A DNA stretch of 36,356 nucleotides from a virus. Where the stretch lies: IMG/VR virus record IMGVR_UViG_3300008952_000148, positions 1 to 36,356 of that record. One strand, 5' to 3'. Positions 1 to 7,653 of the stretch are shown here, piece by piece. Under the pieces are notes generated by a model. The model ran no database searches. It saw only the letters and a program-made list of their open reading frames with translations, and had not been told where the DNA came from. Each line of letters begins with the position of its first letter. The first letter of the stretch is position 1. The translations under genes and the position numbers were made by a program.

Positions 1-534
1 AGAGCAACCTTTACAGGCACATCAATGACCGTGGACATCGATCAAATAGGTGATACAAATACACTAGCGGCAACAGTGGCTCAAGGTAATAGCACCTCAT
101 TCACAGCAACACACACTGGAGACAGCAACACCACCACCCTAGCTTTAGGGGCTACAGGCGATGTTGCCAATACAGACTTTGATTATGCGGCAACAGGAGA
201 TTCTAATGTGCTAACTGTTACACAGGGAGCAGCAGCCACCGCCACAGCAGGGAACCAAGACATAATAGTAGCGGGTACTTCCAACAATATTAACGCAACT
301 TGTGAAGTAGTAGGCTGTATAAACAATTGGAATGTAGATGGAGATTCAAACGATATTGATACCACACAAACCGGTAATGCAGATCATTCTATAACCGCAG
401 TAATTACAGGAAGTACCAATAATATAGACATAGATCAGACCAATAGCACGGGTTCGGTATCTGATGTGGTGGTTATAACATCGACTACGAGCAGTGGGAC
501 TATAGACATAGACCAATGCACAAGTGGCTGTTAA
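1..534 (+). CDS. curlin-repeat (CsgA/B-like) protein, 5' truncated by window edge
   Basis: The reading frame is open from base 1, so the N-terminus and any signal peptide lie outside the window; the first internal Met is at base 25. The visible part is built from degenerate curlin-type repeats of the form D-Q-x-G-x2-N, for example DIDQIGDTNT, QGNS, HTGDSNT, ATGDSN, QTGNAD, ITGSTNNIDIDQ. Curlin repeats (PF07012) form beta-strand/turn units of secreted functional amyloids such as CsgA and CsgB. It is rich in Thr, Asp, Asn and Ser and poor in Lys/Arg, as expected for an exported repeat protein. Two closely spaced Cys pairs (CEVVGC and the C-terminal CTSGC) are unusual for curlins. The end overlaps the next gene by 19 bp, which suggests translational coupling. 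A role as surface fibre or adhesin subunit is inferred; a phage fibre or beta-solenoid protein is the alternative. Confidence 0.72.
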   Translation, partial: RATFTGTSMTVDIDQIGDTNTLAATVAQGNSTSFTATHTGDSNTTTLALGATGDVANTDFDYAATGDSNVLTVTQGAAATATAGNQDIIVAGTSNNINATCEVVGCINNWNVDGDSNDIDTTQTGNADHSITAVITGSTNNIDIDQTNSTGSVSDVVVITSTTSSGTIDIDQCTSGC

Positions 535-1616
535 TTGCTTTAATTTTTTCATTAAACTCTTATGCAGAGATAGGTGAAATATCGGAATTAAGAGGAAATG
601 GAGAGGTTCTACGAAAAGATCAATCAGATAAACTGCTTGCCGAGACTGCTCTTGGTATTTTTAGCTATGATGATGTGCGCACTGGTAATGGCCGTATTGG
701 CATTACATTTCTTGATTCTACTGTCATTCGTCTCACTGAGCATAGCAAGATTATTATTGATGAGTATATCTATGATCCTGACCCAAGCAAGAGCAAGATG
801 GCGCTCAAGATGGCAAGCGGAACAGCCAGATTTATTACTGGTGCGCTTGGAAAAATAGATAAACAAAACATTAAGATAAGAACCCCCAGTGCCACAGTAG
901 CGGTTAGAGGAACAGACTTTACAACCACCGTTGATGAACTAGGCAGAAGCCTGGTTATATTGCTGCCTAGCCCTGACGGCAGTAGCTCTGGCGAAATTAC
1001 AGTAGAAACAATGGCAGGCATTGAAGTATTGAATCAACCCTTTCAAGCCACAATGGTCAGTATGTCCGAAAGCCCGCCTACAAAACCAGTTACCCTATCG
1101 AACATGACGTTGGGTTTCATAGACAATCTTTTAATAGTCACCCCACCCGATGAGGTACAGCAAGCGGTAGAGGAACAATCACAAAGCTCAACCAATGTAT
1201 TGGATGCTGATTTCTTAGAGGAAAATGACCTGGATGATGACAGTGATTTATCTAAAGACGAGCTACAAGAAGAAATAACAAGACTAGATATAGACTTGTT
1301 AGCGGTTGATTTTCTACAAGACCTACTAGAAATGATTGAAACAGTGGCCGCAGGAGGCAAGGATGACGGAGCCGCAGGAGAGCTAGACGGGGTAAAACTA
1401 GAAGGTATTATTCCTGGGTTTGATCCTAATGCTCAAGTCTATACTTTTGTAGAGGGAGAAATCTTTACCTTGTTCAGACAGGTAGAGAACACAATAGATT
1501 TGGAGCTGGATAAGGCCGGTGGCTATAACATCCAAATCTTATCGGCTGGTAGGCTTATAAATGTTACAGTGAACGGAGGAGGCGAGAATGAGATCGTTAT
1601 TAATCAGTCTGATTAG
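516..1616 (+). CDS. exported FecR-domain protein
   Basis: 366 residues. The N-terminus MHKWLLIALIFSLNSYA followed by EIGE is a clear Sec signal peptide with cleavage near residue 17. Residues about 19-160 fit the FecR domain (PF04773): VRTGNGRIGITFLDST, then an LKMASGTARF-type stretch, then the hallmark TPSATVAVRGTDF at about 123-135. It is not an anti-sigma protein like E. coli FecR, since it lacks the N-terminal cytoplasmic segment; it resembles the stand-alone secreted FecR proteins found beside CHASE2 proteins in bacteria (recalled family knowledge). Residues 215-290 are very acidic and probably disordered. The C-terminus GGENEIVINQSD ends in the same INQSD as the next gene product. The gene overlaps both neighbours (19 and 29 bp). 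A periplasmic or surface sensing/anchoring role with the CHASE2 cyclase is inferred. Confidence 0.82.
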   Translation: MHKWLLIALIFSLNSYAEIGEISELRGNGEVLRKDQSDKLLAETALGIFSYDDVRTGNGRIGITFLDSTVIRLTEHSKIIIDEYIYDPDPSKSKMALKMASGTARFITGALGKIDKQNIKIRTPSATVAVRGTDFTTTVDELGRSLVILLPSPDGSSSGEITVETMAGIEVLNQPFQATMVSMSESPPTKPVTLSNMTLGFIDNLLIVTPPDEVQQAVEEQSQSSTNVLDADFLEENDLDDDSDLSKDELQEEITRLDIDLLAVDFLQDLLEMIETVAAGGKDDGAAGELDGVKLEGIIPGFDPNAQVYTFVEGEIFTLFRQVENTIDLELDKAGGYNIQILSAGRLINVTVNGGGENEIVINQSD

Positions 1617-2301
1617 TTTATCTGCCCTCTGCGCCTATGCGGGAGACAATTCTACCGAGGTTAGAATAAAAGGAAGCTCAACGGTTATCTATATTGATCA
1701 AATAGGTTCGGGCAATACCGCTAGAGTATGGTGCGGAATATCTGAAGGCACTTACACTACCCATAATTGCAGCAATGCAACCATAGACATAGACCAGGAA
1801 GGCACCGGGAATACTGCTAGAGCCTATAGTCAGGTGGCTAACCACACCGGTAATGAGTATAAAATAGATCAAGACGGTAATGATAACTTTGGTTATATAG
1901 ACGCTGATGACGATTCAAATGACATGGATGTAATACAAAACGGCAACGATAATGATGCCGAAATCTACATGCAGGGTGATGACAATGTTTATAAAATCAC
2001 CCAGACAGGCGATGATAAAGAAGGCGAGATAAGGGCTTTTGGTGATGATTCAGAATTTACCATAACTCAATCAGGGACAGGGGAACATTACGCTAAAATA
2101 TATGCCAGCACTTCTGCTGATAATAATGACGCAGAGATTACACAATCAGGGAGTGGCGATCATTACATGAGGCTTAATTTTTATACAGACGACTACACTG
2201 TGGATGCCACACAATCAGGAACAACCAATAAAAGCATTACAGCTACTTATAATTGCAGTACCAACTGTAATAAGACCATCACCATAAATCAAAGTGACTA
2301 G
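1588..2301 (+). CDS. curlin-repeat (CsgA/B-like) secreted protein
   Basis: 237 residues with signal peptide MRSLLISLISLSALCAYA, cleaved before GDNSTEV. The mature part has about nine curlin-like units: IDQIGSGNTA, IDQEGTGNTA, IDQDGNDN, IQNGNDNDA, ITQTGDDKE, ITQSGTGEH, ITQSGSGDH, ATQSGTTNK and the final TITINQSD. The Q-x-G-x2-N-x-A pattern is the core of CsgA/CsgB repeats, so a cross-beta secreted subunit is likely. Two insertions carry Cys pairs (CGISEGTYTTHNC and CSTNC). The start ATG lies inside the end of the FecR gene in another frame (29 bp overlap), and the stop overlaps the GTG start of the cyclase gene by 8 bp, so the cassette is translationally coupled. No csgG/csgE/csgF-like secretion gene is visible, so export beyond the periplasm would rely on the host or on genes outside the window. 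Confidence 0.8.
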   Translation: MRSLLISLISLSALCAYAGDNSTEVRIKGSSTVIYIDQIGSGNTARVWCGISEGTYTTHNCSNATIDIDQEGTGNTARAYSQVANHTGNEYKIDQDGNDNFGYIDADDDSNDMDVIQNGNDNDAEIYMQGDDNVYKITQTGDDKEGEIRAFGDDSEFTITQSGTGEHYAKIYASTSADNNDAEITQSGSGDHYMRLNFYTDDYTVDATQSGTTNKSITATYNCSTNCNKTITINQSD

Positions 2302-4072
2302 GTTTTTCCAACTGTTGGTTATTGTTGTTCTGTTGGGTGTGCCTTTGGTGCAACAATGGATACCCCTTGAAATACTAAAACTCAAGACCTTTGATGCGTT
2401 CGTTACGGAGCAACAATCTTCTGGGTATTTTTCTATATTAAACATTACTGAAGAAGATGTTGAAGTAGAAGGCGGTTATCCGTTTCCCAGAAAACGATTA
2501 GCTGAAATACAAGATGACCTTGTAGCACAAGGCGCATTAGGGGTCGGTTGGGTCATTAGCTTTCCGCAGAAGGATCGCCTTGGTGGCGATCTGGAGTTTG
2601 CTAAGAGTCTTGCGTCTGCGCCTAGTGTGGTTGCAACTTTTGAAAACGATAACGGCACTTACCCCATGACCACGGGCACCGTTATTTTGGGTCAGGATCA
2701 CGGCGGCTTTAAAGCCAAAGGCGTGGTACAAAACATTCCGTTGCTGCGAGAAGCGGCCTATGAAGGGATTGCGGTTGCACCAACCGAGGTTGACCAACTG
2801 GTAAGGCGTATGCCATTATTACTAAGAACCCCTGACGGATGGGTTTCTGCCTACGGCACAGAGGTTCTAAAAGTTTTAACTGGTGCGGACACCTACCTAA
2901 TAAAAACTTCAGAAGCAGGTATACAAGAGATTAGAGTTAAGGGCCTGCCGCCAGTTAAGACCGATACCTTGGGCAGAAAATGGATCAGTTGGGTCAACAC
3001 CCCTGAATTTTCTCTAACAGAGATTAAAAGCACAGAGCTCATTAAAAATCGTTTTGTGTTTGTCGGTGTCACAGCAAAGGGGGTTATGCCTCAAATAGCA
3101 ACGCCTGCGGGTCTTTTAGAACCACACAAAATACAAACAGCGTTGTCTGAAAGCATTTTAATAGAAGACAGTCCGTTAATTCCTGATTATGCGTTGCTCG
3201 TTGAGTTGGGAATATATTTAACCACAACGGTTCTGGTTTGGGTGCTATTAAACTTTTTTGGTGTCACCTGGGGATTAGTCTTCTTTTTAATACTAAATGG
3301 CGCTGTTGCTTATTCAGGGTATTATTTAATTCAGTCCAATTTATTAATTGACGTTACCTGGTCATTAATATCCGGATTTATTACAGGCTCTGTAGCGTTT
3401 TATTTGAATTTTAGAGAGCAGTACAGGCTCAGACAAGAGATTAAAAAGCAGTTTGAACACTACCTTGATCCCAGACAAGTAAAAAAACTACAGGACAACC
3501 CAGAACTGCTTAAATTAGGCGGCGAAAAAAGATACGCAACCTACTTGTTCACCGATGTTAGAGGGTTTACCTCTATGTCTGAGTCGTTGCCACCCGAAGA
3601 TGTGACCTATATTATGAACCGGGCGTTGACGGCACAACAACTATCGGTGCAGAAATACGAAGGCATGGTTGATAAATACATAGGGGATGCAATGATGGCG
3701 ATATTCAACGCACCTTTGGATCAACCGGCCCATGAAAACCTGGCAATTAATTGTGCCTTGGATATTATGAAAAATATGAAAGAGCTAAATAAAGAGCTTA
3801 AAGGTAAAGACTTGCCTCCGGTTGCTATCGGTATCGGTATTAATTCAGGTGAGGCGGTAATTGGCAATATGGGCAGCGATAGTCGGTTTGACTATACGGC
3901 GATTGGCGATGCGGTAAATACGGCAGCACGACTTGAATCGGCGACCAAAGAGGTGGGTGTTGATTTGCTCATAGGCAAAAATACTGCTCAATTCACAAAA
4001 TTTAAGTTAAACTTAATAACAACAATTAAAGTTAAAGGCAAGGCTGATGCCTTGGATGTGTATACGGTATAG
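2294..4072 (+). CDS. CHASE2-domain class III adenylate cyclase, membrane bound
   Basis: 592 residues, GTG start overlapping the previous stop. The order is an N-terminal TM helix (about 5-20), an extracytoplasmic CHASE2 sensor (about 25-285), three TM helices (about 297-320, 323-343, 349-371), a short linker and a C-terminal class III nucleotidyl cyclase domain (about 412-590). This is the standard CHASE2 topology. Catalytic residues are all present: metal-binding D421 (FTDVRGF) and D465 (DKYIGDAMMAIF), adenine-selecting K461, and transition-state N542 and R546 (VNTAAR). Thr535 in DYTAIGD marks the class IIIb subgroup. It should convert ATP to cAMP in response to a periplasmic signal, and acts as a dimer in family members. 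The placement after FecR and curlin proteins suggests it senses surface assembly. Only 7 bp separate it from the lysis cassette, which is remarkable for a signalling enzyme. Confidence 0.92.
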   Translation: MTRFFQLLVIVVLLGVPLVQQWIPLEILKLKTFDAFVTEQQSSGYFSILNITEEDVEVEGGYPFPRKRLAEIQDDLVAQGALGVGWVISFPQKDRLGGDLEFAKSLASAPSVVATFENDNGTYPMTTGTVILGQDHGGFKAKGVVQNIPLLREAAYEGIAVAPTEVDQLVRRMPLLLRTPDGWVSAYGTEVLKVLTGADTYLIKTSEAGIQEIRVKGLPPVKTDTLGRKWISWVNTPEFSLTEIKSTELIKNRFVFVGVTAKGVMPQIATPAGLLEPHKIQTALSESILIEDSPLIPDYALLVELGIYLTTTVLVWVLLNFFGVTWGLVFFLILNGAVAYSGYYLIQSNLLIDVTWSLISGFITGSVAFYLNFREQYRLRQEIKKQFEHYLDPRQVKKLQDNPELLKLGGEKRYATYLFTDVRGFTSMSESLPPEDVTYIMNRALTAQQLSVQKYEGMVDKYIGDAMMAIFNAPLDQPAHENLAINCALDIMKNMKELNKELKGKDLPPVAIGIGINSGEAVIGNMGSDSRFDYTAIGDAVNTAARLESATKEVGVDLLIGKNTAQFTKFKLNLITTIKVKGKADALDVYTV

Positions 4073-4079
4073 GTGAATT

Positions 4080-4475
4080 ATGAGTGATGACCATTATCCT
4101 AGCGGAAGATTTGGCGGCGACATGGATCGCAATGAAGTCGAAATGGACCTTAACAAGTTCATGGCAATGATCGAAGAGATCGGTGGCCTTAAAGACAAGA
4201 TCAGGGAGTTGGAGGACGTTAATAACAATAACCCTTATCAAAAGATTATCTTTGTGGCTCAAGCTGTTGATAGCTGGAGAATCTTTCCTAGAGCCTTTTT
4301 GTCTATTTATATGTACTTGCTGTACTACACAACTTTCTGGTTCATGGATTTACCAGAACCCAGTTTTGAACAATCAGGTTTAATCTCCATTGTTGTCGGC
4401 GCAGGTGCTGCCTGGTTCGGACTCTACGCAGGAACATCAGGGAGTTCAAAGAGCTTTAAAGGTGAAAAAGAATAA
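4080..4475 (+). CDS. small two-TM membrane protein, holin candidate
   Basis: 131 residues. An acidic, amphipathic N-terminal stretch (about 15-48, FMAMIEEIGGLKDKIRELED) looks like a short coiled coil. Two hydrophobic segments follow (about 71-90, AFLSIYMYLLYYTTFWFMDL, and 100-118, LISIVVGAGAAWFGLYAG), then a charged tail GEKE. Two TM helices with a charged tail fit a class II-like holin, and the position directly before an i-spanin/o-spanin pair supports lysis. No homology was tested, and no endolysin is visible in the window, so the holin call rests on topology and context. The start follows the cyclase stop by 7 bp with a weak GGTGA ribosome site. Confidence 0.6.
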   Translation: MSDDHYPSGRFGGDMDRNEVEMDLNKFMAMIEEIGGLKDKIRELEDVNNNNPYQKIIFVAQAVDSWRIFPRAFLSIYMYLLYYTTFWFMDLPEPSFEQSGLISIVVGAGAAWFGLYAGTSGSSKSFKGEKE

Positions 4476-4487
4476 ACGGAGAATAAT

Positions 4488-4673
4488 ATGGCTATTGGTT
4501 TAAGTAAGTGGTTTAAAGAAACGTTTCTAGGTGTCGAAGAAAAGGTAGTGAGAAATCGTACCAAGAAGGGAAGATATGTAGCGGACGATAAGTCAACACC
4601 AAACATTAATGAAGCATATAAAACCATTAATATTAAGAAAAAGAAAACTCTTAACATTAAGAAAAAGAAATGA
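4488..4673 (+). CDS. small very basic protein of unknown function
   Basis: 61 residues, preceded by a good ribosome site (CGGAG, 7 bp upstream). The N-terminal half, MAIGLSKWFKETFLGVEEKV, could form an amphipathic helix. The C-terminus carries a direct duplication, TINIKKKK then TLNIKKKK, so the tail is strongly cationic. The stop overlaps the next start (ATGA). Found between the holin candidate and the spanins, it may belong to the lysis cassette or bind nucleic acid or phospholipid, but nothing identifies a function. Confidence 0.62.
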   Translation: MAIGLSKWFKETFLGVEEKVVRNRTKKGRYVADDKSTPNINEAYKTINIKKKKTLNIKKKK

Positions 4674-5092
4674 AGTTGGCTATAGCCCTGGGTGTGGCTT
4701 TCTTTATATCGGCTTCTATTAATGCGATTATGTTTACTAAATTAGACACAGCAAAAGTTGAGCTACAAACCGCTATTAATAATCAAGCGGTGCTTGAAAG
4801 AACTGTTCAAGAGCAAAATGAACAGATCGTAAAAGCTCTTGAATCGGCAAAAAAGACCCAAGCTCAGATTCAAAATCTGAACTCCCAATACTCTGCAAGC
4901 CAAGCGCAAGTAACAAACTTAAGAAATAAGTTTGCTAAACACAATCTTGAAGGCATGGCTCTAGCTAAGCCTGGATTATTGCAAGGTAAAGTTAATAAGG
5001 CTTCGGCAAGAGTGGTTGAGAACTTGACTACAATAACCCATCCAGATCAATTTGATGAAAAAGCTGCTGATAATACCATTACTACTAATTAA
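4670..5092 (+). CDS. i-spanin-like (Rz-like) inner-membrane protein
   Basis: 140 residues. A single N-terminal TM anchor (residues 2-22, LAIALGVAFFISASINAIMF) is followed by a long heptad-rich, Gln/Ala-rich coiled coil (about 25-90) and a soluble tail. This is the architecture of Rz-type inner-membrane spanin subunits, which bridge the periplasm and fuse inner and outer membranes at the end of lysis. The identity is strengthened by a lipoprotein gene starting inside its 3' end in another frame (38 bp overlap), the classic Rz/Rz1 arrangement. Sequence-level homology was not tested. Confidence 0.72.
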   Translation: MKLAIALGVAFFISASINAIMFTKLDTAKVELQTAINNQAVLERTVQEQNEQIVKALESAKKTQAQIQNLNSQYSASQAQVTNLRNKFAKHNLEGMALAKPGLLQGKVNKASARVVENLTTITHPDQFDEKAADNTITTN

Positions 5093-5441
5093 CGGGTGTG
5101 GCACATATTCACTTTTAGGTGAATTGGCAGACAGACAACCACAAGTTAAGCCTGTGGAAGTGGTTAGCGTGGCAAAAAGAGCGCCGATTTATCATCCACC
5201 ATTGCCAGAAGCTATTGAATCTGCTGCGATTGAGTGGAGAATACTTTCTCCTGATGTGATGCAGGAATACTTAAACGCAATTGAGGCTGGAGAAGAACCG
5301 CGAGTAGCGTATTATGGTCTAACTTCTCAAGGTTATGAGAATTTATCTATGACAATGGGCGAAATTACCCGATACATAGAACAAATCCTTCATGTTGTAG
5401 GGTATTATAGGGAGTTAGACGAAGAAGAGGAAAAAGAATAA
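5055..5441 (+). CDS. o-spanin-like (Rz1-like) outer-membrane lipoprotein
   Basis: 129 residues if read from the upstream TTG at 5052; the ATG at 5055 is the likelier start and gives MKKLLIIPLLLINGCGTYS. LINGC is a lipobox, so the mature protein should begin at the Cys and be acylated. A Pro-containing linker (IYHPPLPEAI, about 47-56) recalls the proline-rich Rz1 linker. The C-terminal half (WRILSPDVMQEYL, YYGLTSQGYENL, EITRYIEQI) looks folded and helical, so the protein is roughly twice as long as lambda Rz1. It starts within the i-spanin gene and its stop abuts the following ATG (TAATGG), so it links lysis and virion genes in one operon. Confidence 0.72.
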   Translation: MKKLLIIPLLLINGCGTYSLLGELADRQPQVKPVEVVSVAKRAPIYHPPLPEAIESAAIEWRILSPDVMQEYLNAIEAGEEPRVAYYGLTSQGYENLSMTMGEITRYIEQILHVVGYYRELDEEEEKE

Positions 5442-7327
5442 TGGCTTACAATAAATTTCAAATGCGTCCAGGGATTAACCGAGAGGGGACCGCCTTTTCA
5501 GCCCAAGGCGGGTGGTTTGACGGCAACCTTGTTCGCTTTAGAAAAGGGTACCCTGAGAAAATAGGGGGTTGGGTCAAAGAACAGGTTGCCACTTATTTAG
5601 GCACTGGTCGTGCTTTACATGCGTGGGTGTCTCTAGCCACCACTAAATATTTATCTGTTGGCACGACGGTAAAATACTATGTTAAAGAAGGGGATAATTT
5701 TTATGATATTACCCCAATAAGAGCTACAACTTCAGCGGGGGACGTCACGTTTTCAGCGAGTAATGGTTCCTCCACTGTCACTGTTGCTGATACTTCTCAC
5801 GGCGCTAGTAAAGGAGATTATGTTACCTATAGCGGAGCCGCTTCATTAGGCGGACTGGTTATTGCCGCAGCACTCAACCAAGAATACTCTATTGATTCAA
5901 TCGTTGACGCCAATAGCTATAAAATTACAGCAAAAGACACAGACGGGGATACGATCACGGCTAATTCCAGTGACTCTGGAAACGGGGGCAGTAGTGTTGT
6001 GGGCGCCTATCAAATCAACGTGGGCTTGGACAATTACGTGTCTGGCTCAGGGTGGAGTGCCGGTCCTTGGGGCGACGGAACCTTTGGTTCTGCTTCAGGA
6101 CTTGCTTTTAATAATCAATTAAGGCTTTGGACACAGGACAATTTTGGAGAAGACCTTATCATTAACCCAAGAGCCGGGGGGATTTTTTATTGGACCGAGA
6201 ACAACGGAACAAGCGTTCGTGCTGTCAGTTTAACCGCTCTAGGGGCCAATTTACCTCCCACATTAGCACTGCAAACTTTGGTTAGTGATATTGACAGACA
6301 TGTTATTTGTCTAGGTGCAGACCCTTTGGATGATGCAGGAGTAGCTAGAACCAGTGCCATTGATCCCATGTTTATTTGTTGGTGCGACCAAGAAAATATT
6401 AATGAATGGGAACCCACTTACACCAACACCGCCGGATCACTAAGACTCTCGGCGGGAACTCAAATAGTGGGGGGACTGCGTTCCCGACAAGAAGTTTTAA
6501 TTTGGACAGACGATGCGCTTTATAATATGCGCTTCATTGGTCCTCCGTATACTTTTGGAGTCAACCTGATTAATCAAGGGATAGGTATGATTTCACCAAA
6601 AGGTGCTATTAATGCACCACCAGGAGTTTTCTGGATGGACCGCTCAGGTTTTTACACCTATACCGGTACTGTTAGCAGGCTCCCCTGCTCGGTGCACGAG
6701 TATGTGTTCACTGACTTTAACCAAGAACAGTCTTTCAAGGTGTTTGCTTTCCTAAACCGTCAGTTTAATGAGGTGGGATGGTTCTATCCTTCCGGCGACT
6801 CTTTAGAAATTGATCGCTATGTGACGTACAACTATCAGGAGAAAGTTTGGGCTTATGGGCAATTAACCCGTTACGCATGGCTGGATGAAGGGGTACAGCC
6901 TTATCCGAGAGCAACCGGAGTAGACACAAGCAATTATGTTTATAAGCATGAAACAGGGAACGATGCAGACGGTTCACCCATGGACAATGTTTATATTGAA
7001 TCCGGTGATTTCGCCTTGGACGGTATAGGCAACACCTATACACAAATACAAAATGCTATACCCGATGTTCGTTTTCTCGGTGACGGTGGCTCGGACCAAG
7101 TGGTTAATTTTGTGTTAAAAACAAGAAATTTTCCTAATGAGACTTTAACAACCAAAAGCACTAATCAAGTAACAGCGAGCACAACTAAAGTTGATCTACG
7201 AGGAAGGGCACGACAAGCAGTGGTTCGCTTAGAGTCTGACGACGATGCGACAACCAATGAAAGGCTTGGGGTTGGTTGGAGGCTCGGGGACATGAGGCTT
7301 AATACTAGGTCTGACGGGCGAAGATAG
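5441..7327 (+). CDS. tail hub / packaged-DNA stabilisation protein (P22 gp10-like)
   Basis: 628 residues. The N-terminus FQMRPGINREGTAFSAQGGW followed by DGNLVRFRKGYPEKIGGW is the recognisable signature of phage stabilisation proteins (PF11134, P22 gp10-like), which plug the portal and form the tail hub of short-tailed phages. Later segments match the same beta-propeller-like style (QNLRLWTQDNFGEDL-type, GGLRSRQEVLIWTDDALYNM, FWMDRSGFYTYTGTV, RYVTYNYQEKVWAYG). Residues about 95-195 are a Ser/Thr/Gly/Asp-rich insertion not expected in the core and may be a small beta-domain for surface display. The gene starts at the o-spanin stop, and its TAG overlaps the next GTG. A short-tailed (podovirus-like) morphology is implied if this call holds. 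Confidence 0.7.
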   Translation: MAYNKFQMRPGINREGTAFSAQGGWFDGNLVRFRKGYPEKIGGWVKEQVATYLGTGRALHAWVSLATTKYLSVGTTVKYYVKEGDNFYDITPIRATTSAGDVTFSASNGSSTVTVADTSHGASKGDYVTYSGAASLGGLVIAAALNQEYSIDSIVDANSYKITAKDTDGDTITANSSDSGNGGSSVVGAYQINVGLDNYVSGSGWSAGPWGDGTFGSASGLAFNNQLRLWTQDNFGEDLIINPRAGGIFYWTENNGTSVRAVSLTALGANLPPTLALQTLVSDIDRHVICLGADPLDDAGVARTSAIDPMFICWCDQENINEWEPTYTNTAGSLRLSAGTQIVGGLRSRQEVLIWTDDALYNMRFIGPPYTFGVNLINQGIGMISPKGAINAPPGVFWMDRSGFYTYTGTVSRLPCSVHEYVFTDFNQEQSFKVFAFLNRQFNEVGWFYPSGDSLEIDRYVTYNYQEKVWAYGQLTRYAWLDEGVQPYPRATGVDTSNYVYKHETGNDADGSPMDNVYIESGDFALDGIGNTYTQIQNAIPDVRFLGDGGSDQVVNFVLKTRNFPNETLTTKSTNQVTASTTKVDLRGRARQAVVRLESDDDATTNERLGVGWRLGDMRLNTRSDGRR

Positions 7328-7653
7328 TGGCACGATTACTGGACACACGATTGCCCACTGCCATGGACGAAGTGGACTCCGATTTATTTAACCGTTTAGT
7401 AAGAATCCTGGAATTAAATTTACAAGGCTTTGATCCCACGGCAACTTATCAGTATACTAACACGGTCCGCGATAAAAACTTGTTTAGTCGTGGAGACATC
7501 ATTTGGAACCTGACAGAAGACGGTCTTCAGGTCTTTGATGGCAAAGAGTGGCAAACATTATACGCGCCCAGTGGAAAGGGTGTGAAGGCCACGGGACAGC
7601 TCGGCAAACTAACAGTGTCGACAAACGGTGCAACCACGGTCCCAATACTATAA
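7327..7653 (+). CDS. small phage virion-associated protein, unknown
   Basis: 108 residues with a GTG start overlapping the previous stop (TAGTG). N-terminal DTRLPTAMDEVDSDLFNRLVRILELNL looks helical; the middle GDIIWNLTEDGLQVFDGKEWQTLYAP has the short beta pattern of phage fibre or adaptor proteins. The end NGATTVPIL runs straight into the next gene (TAATG). Its place between the tail hub and internal-virion genes suggests a tail or adaptor accessory protein; no family was recognised. Confidence 0.65.
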   Translation: MARLLDTRLPTAMDEVDSDLFNRLVRILELNLQGFDPTATYQYTNTVRDKNLFSRGDIIWNLTEDGLQVFDGKEWQTLYAPSGKGVKATGQLGKLTVSTNGATTVPIL

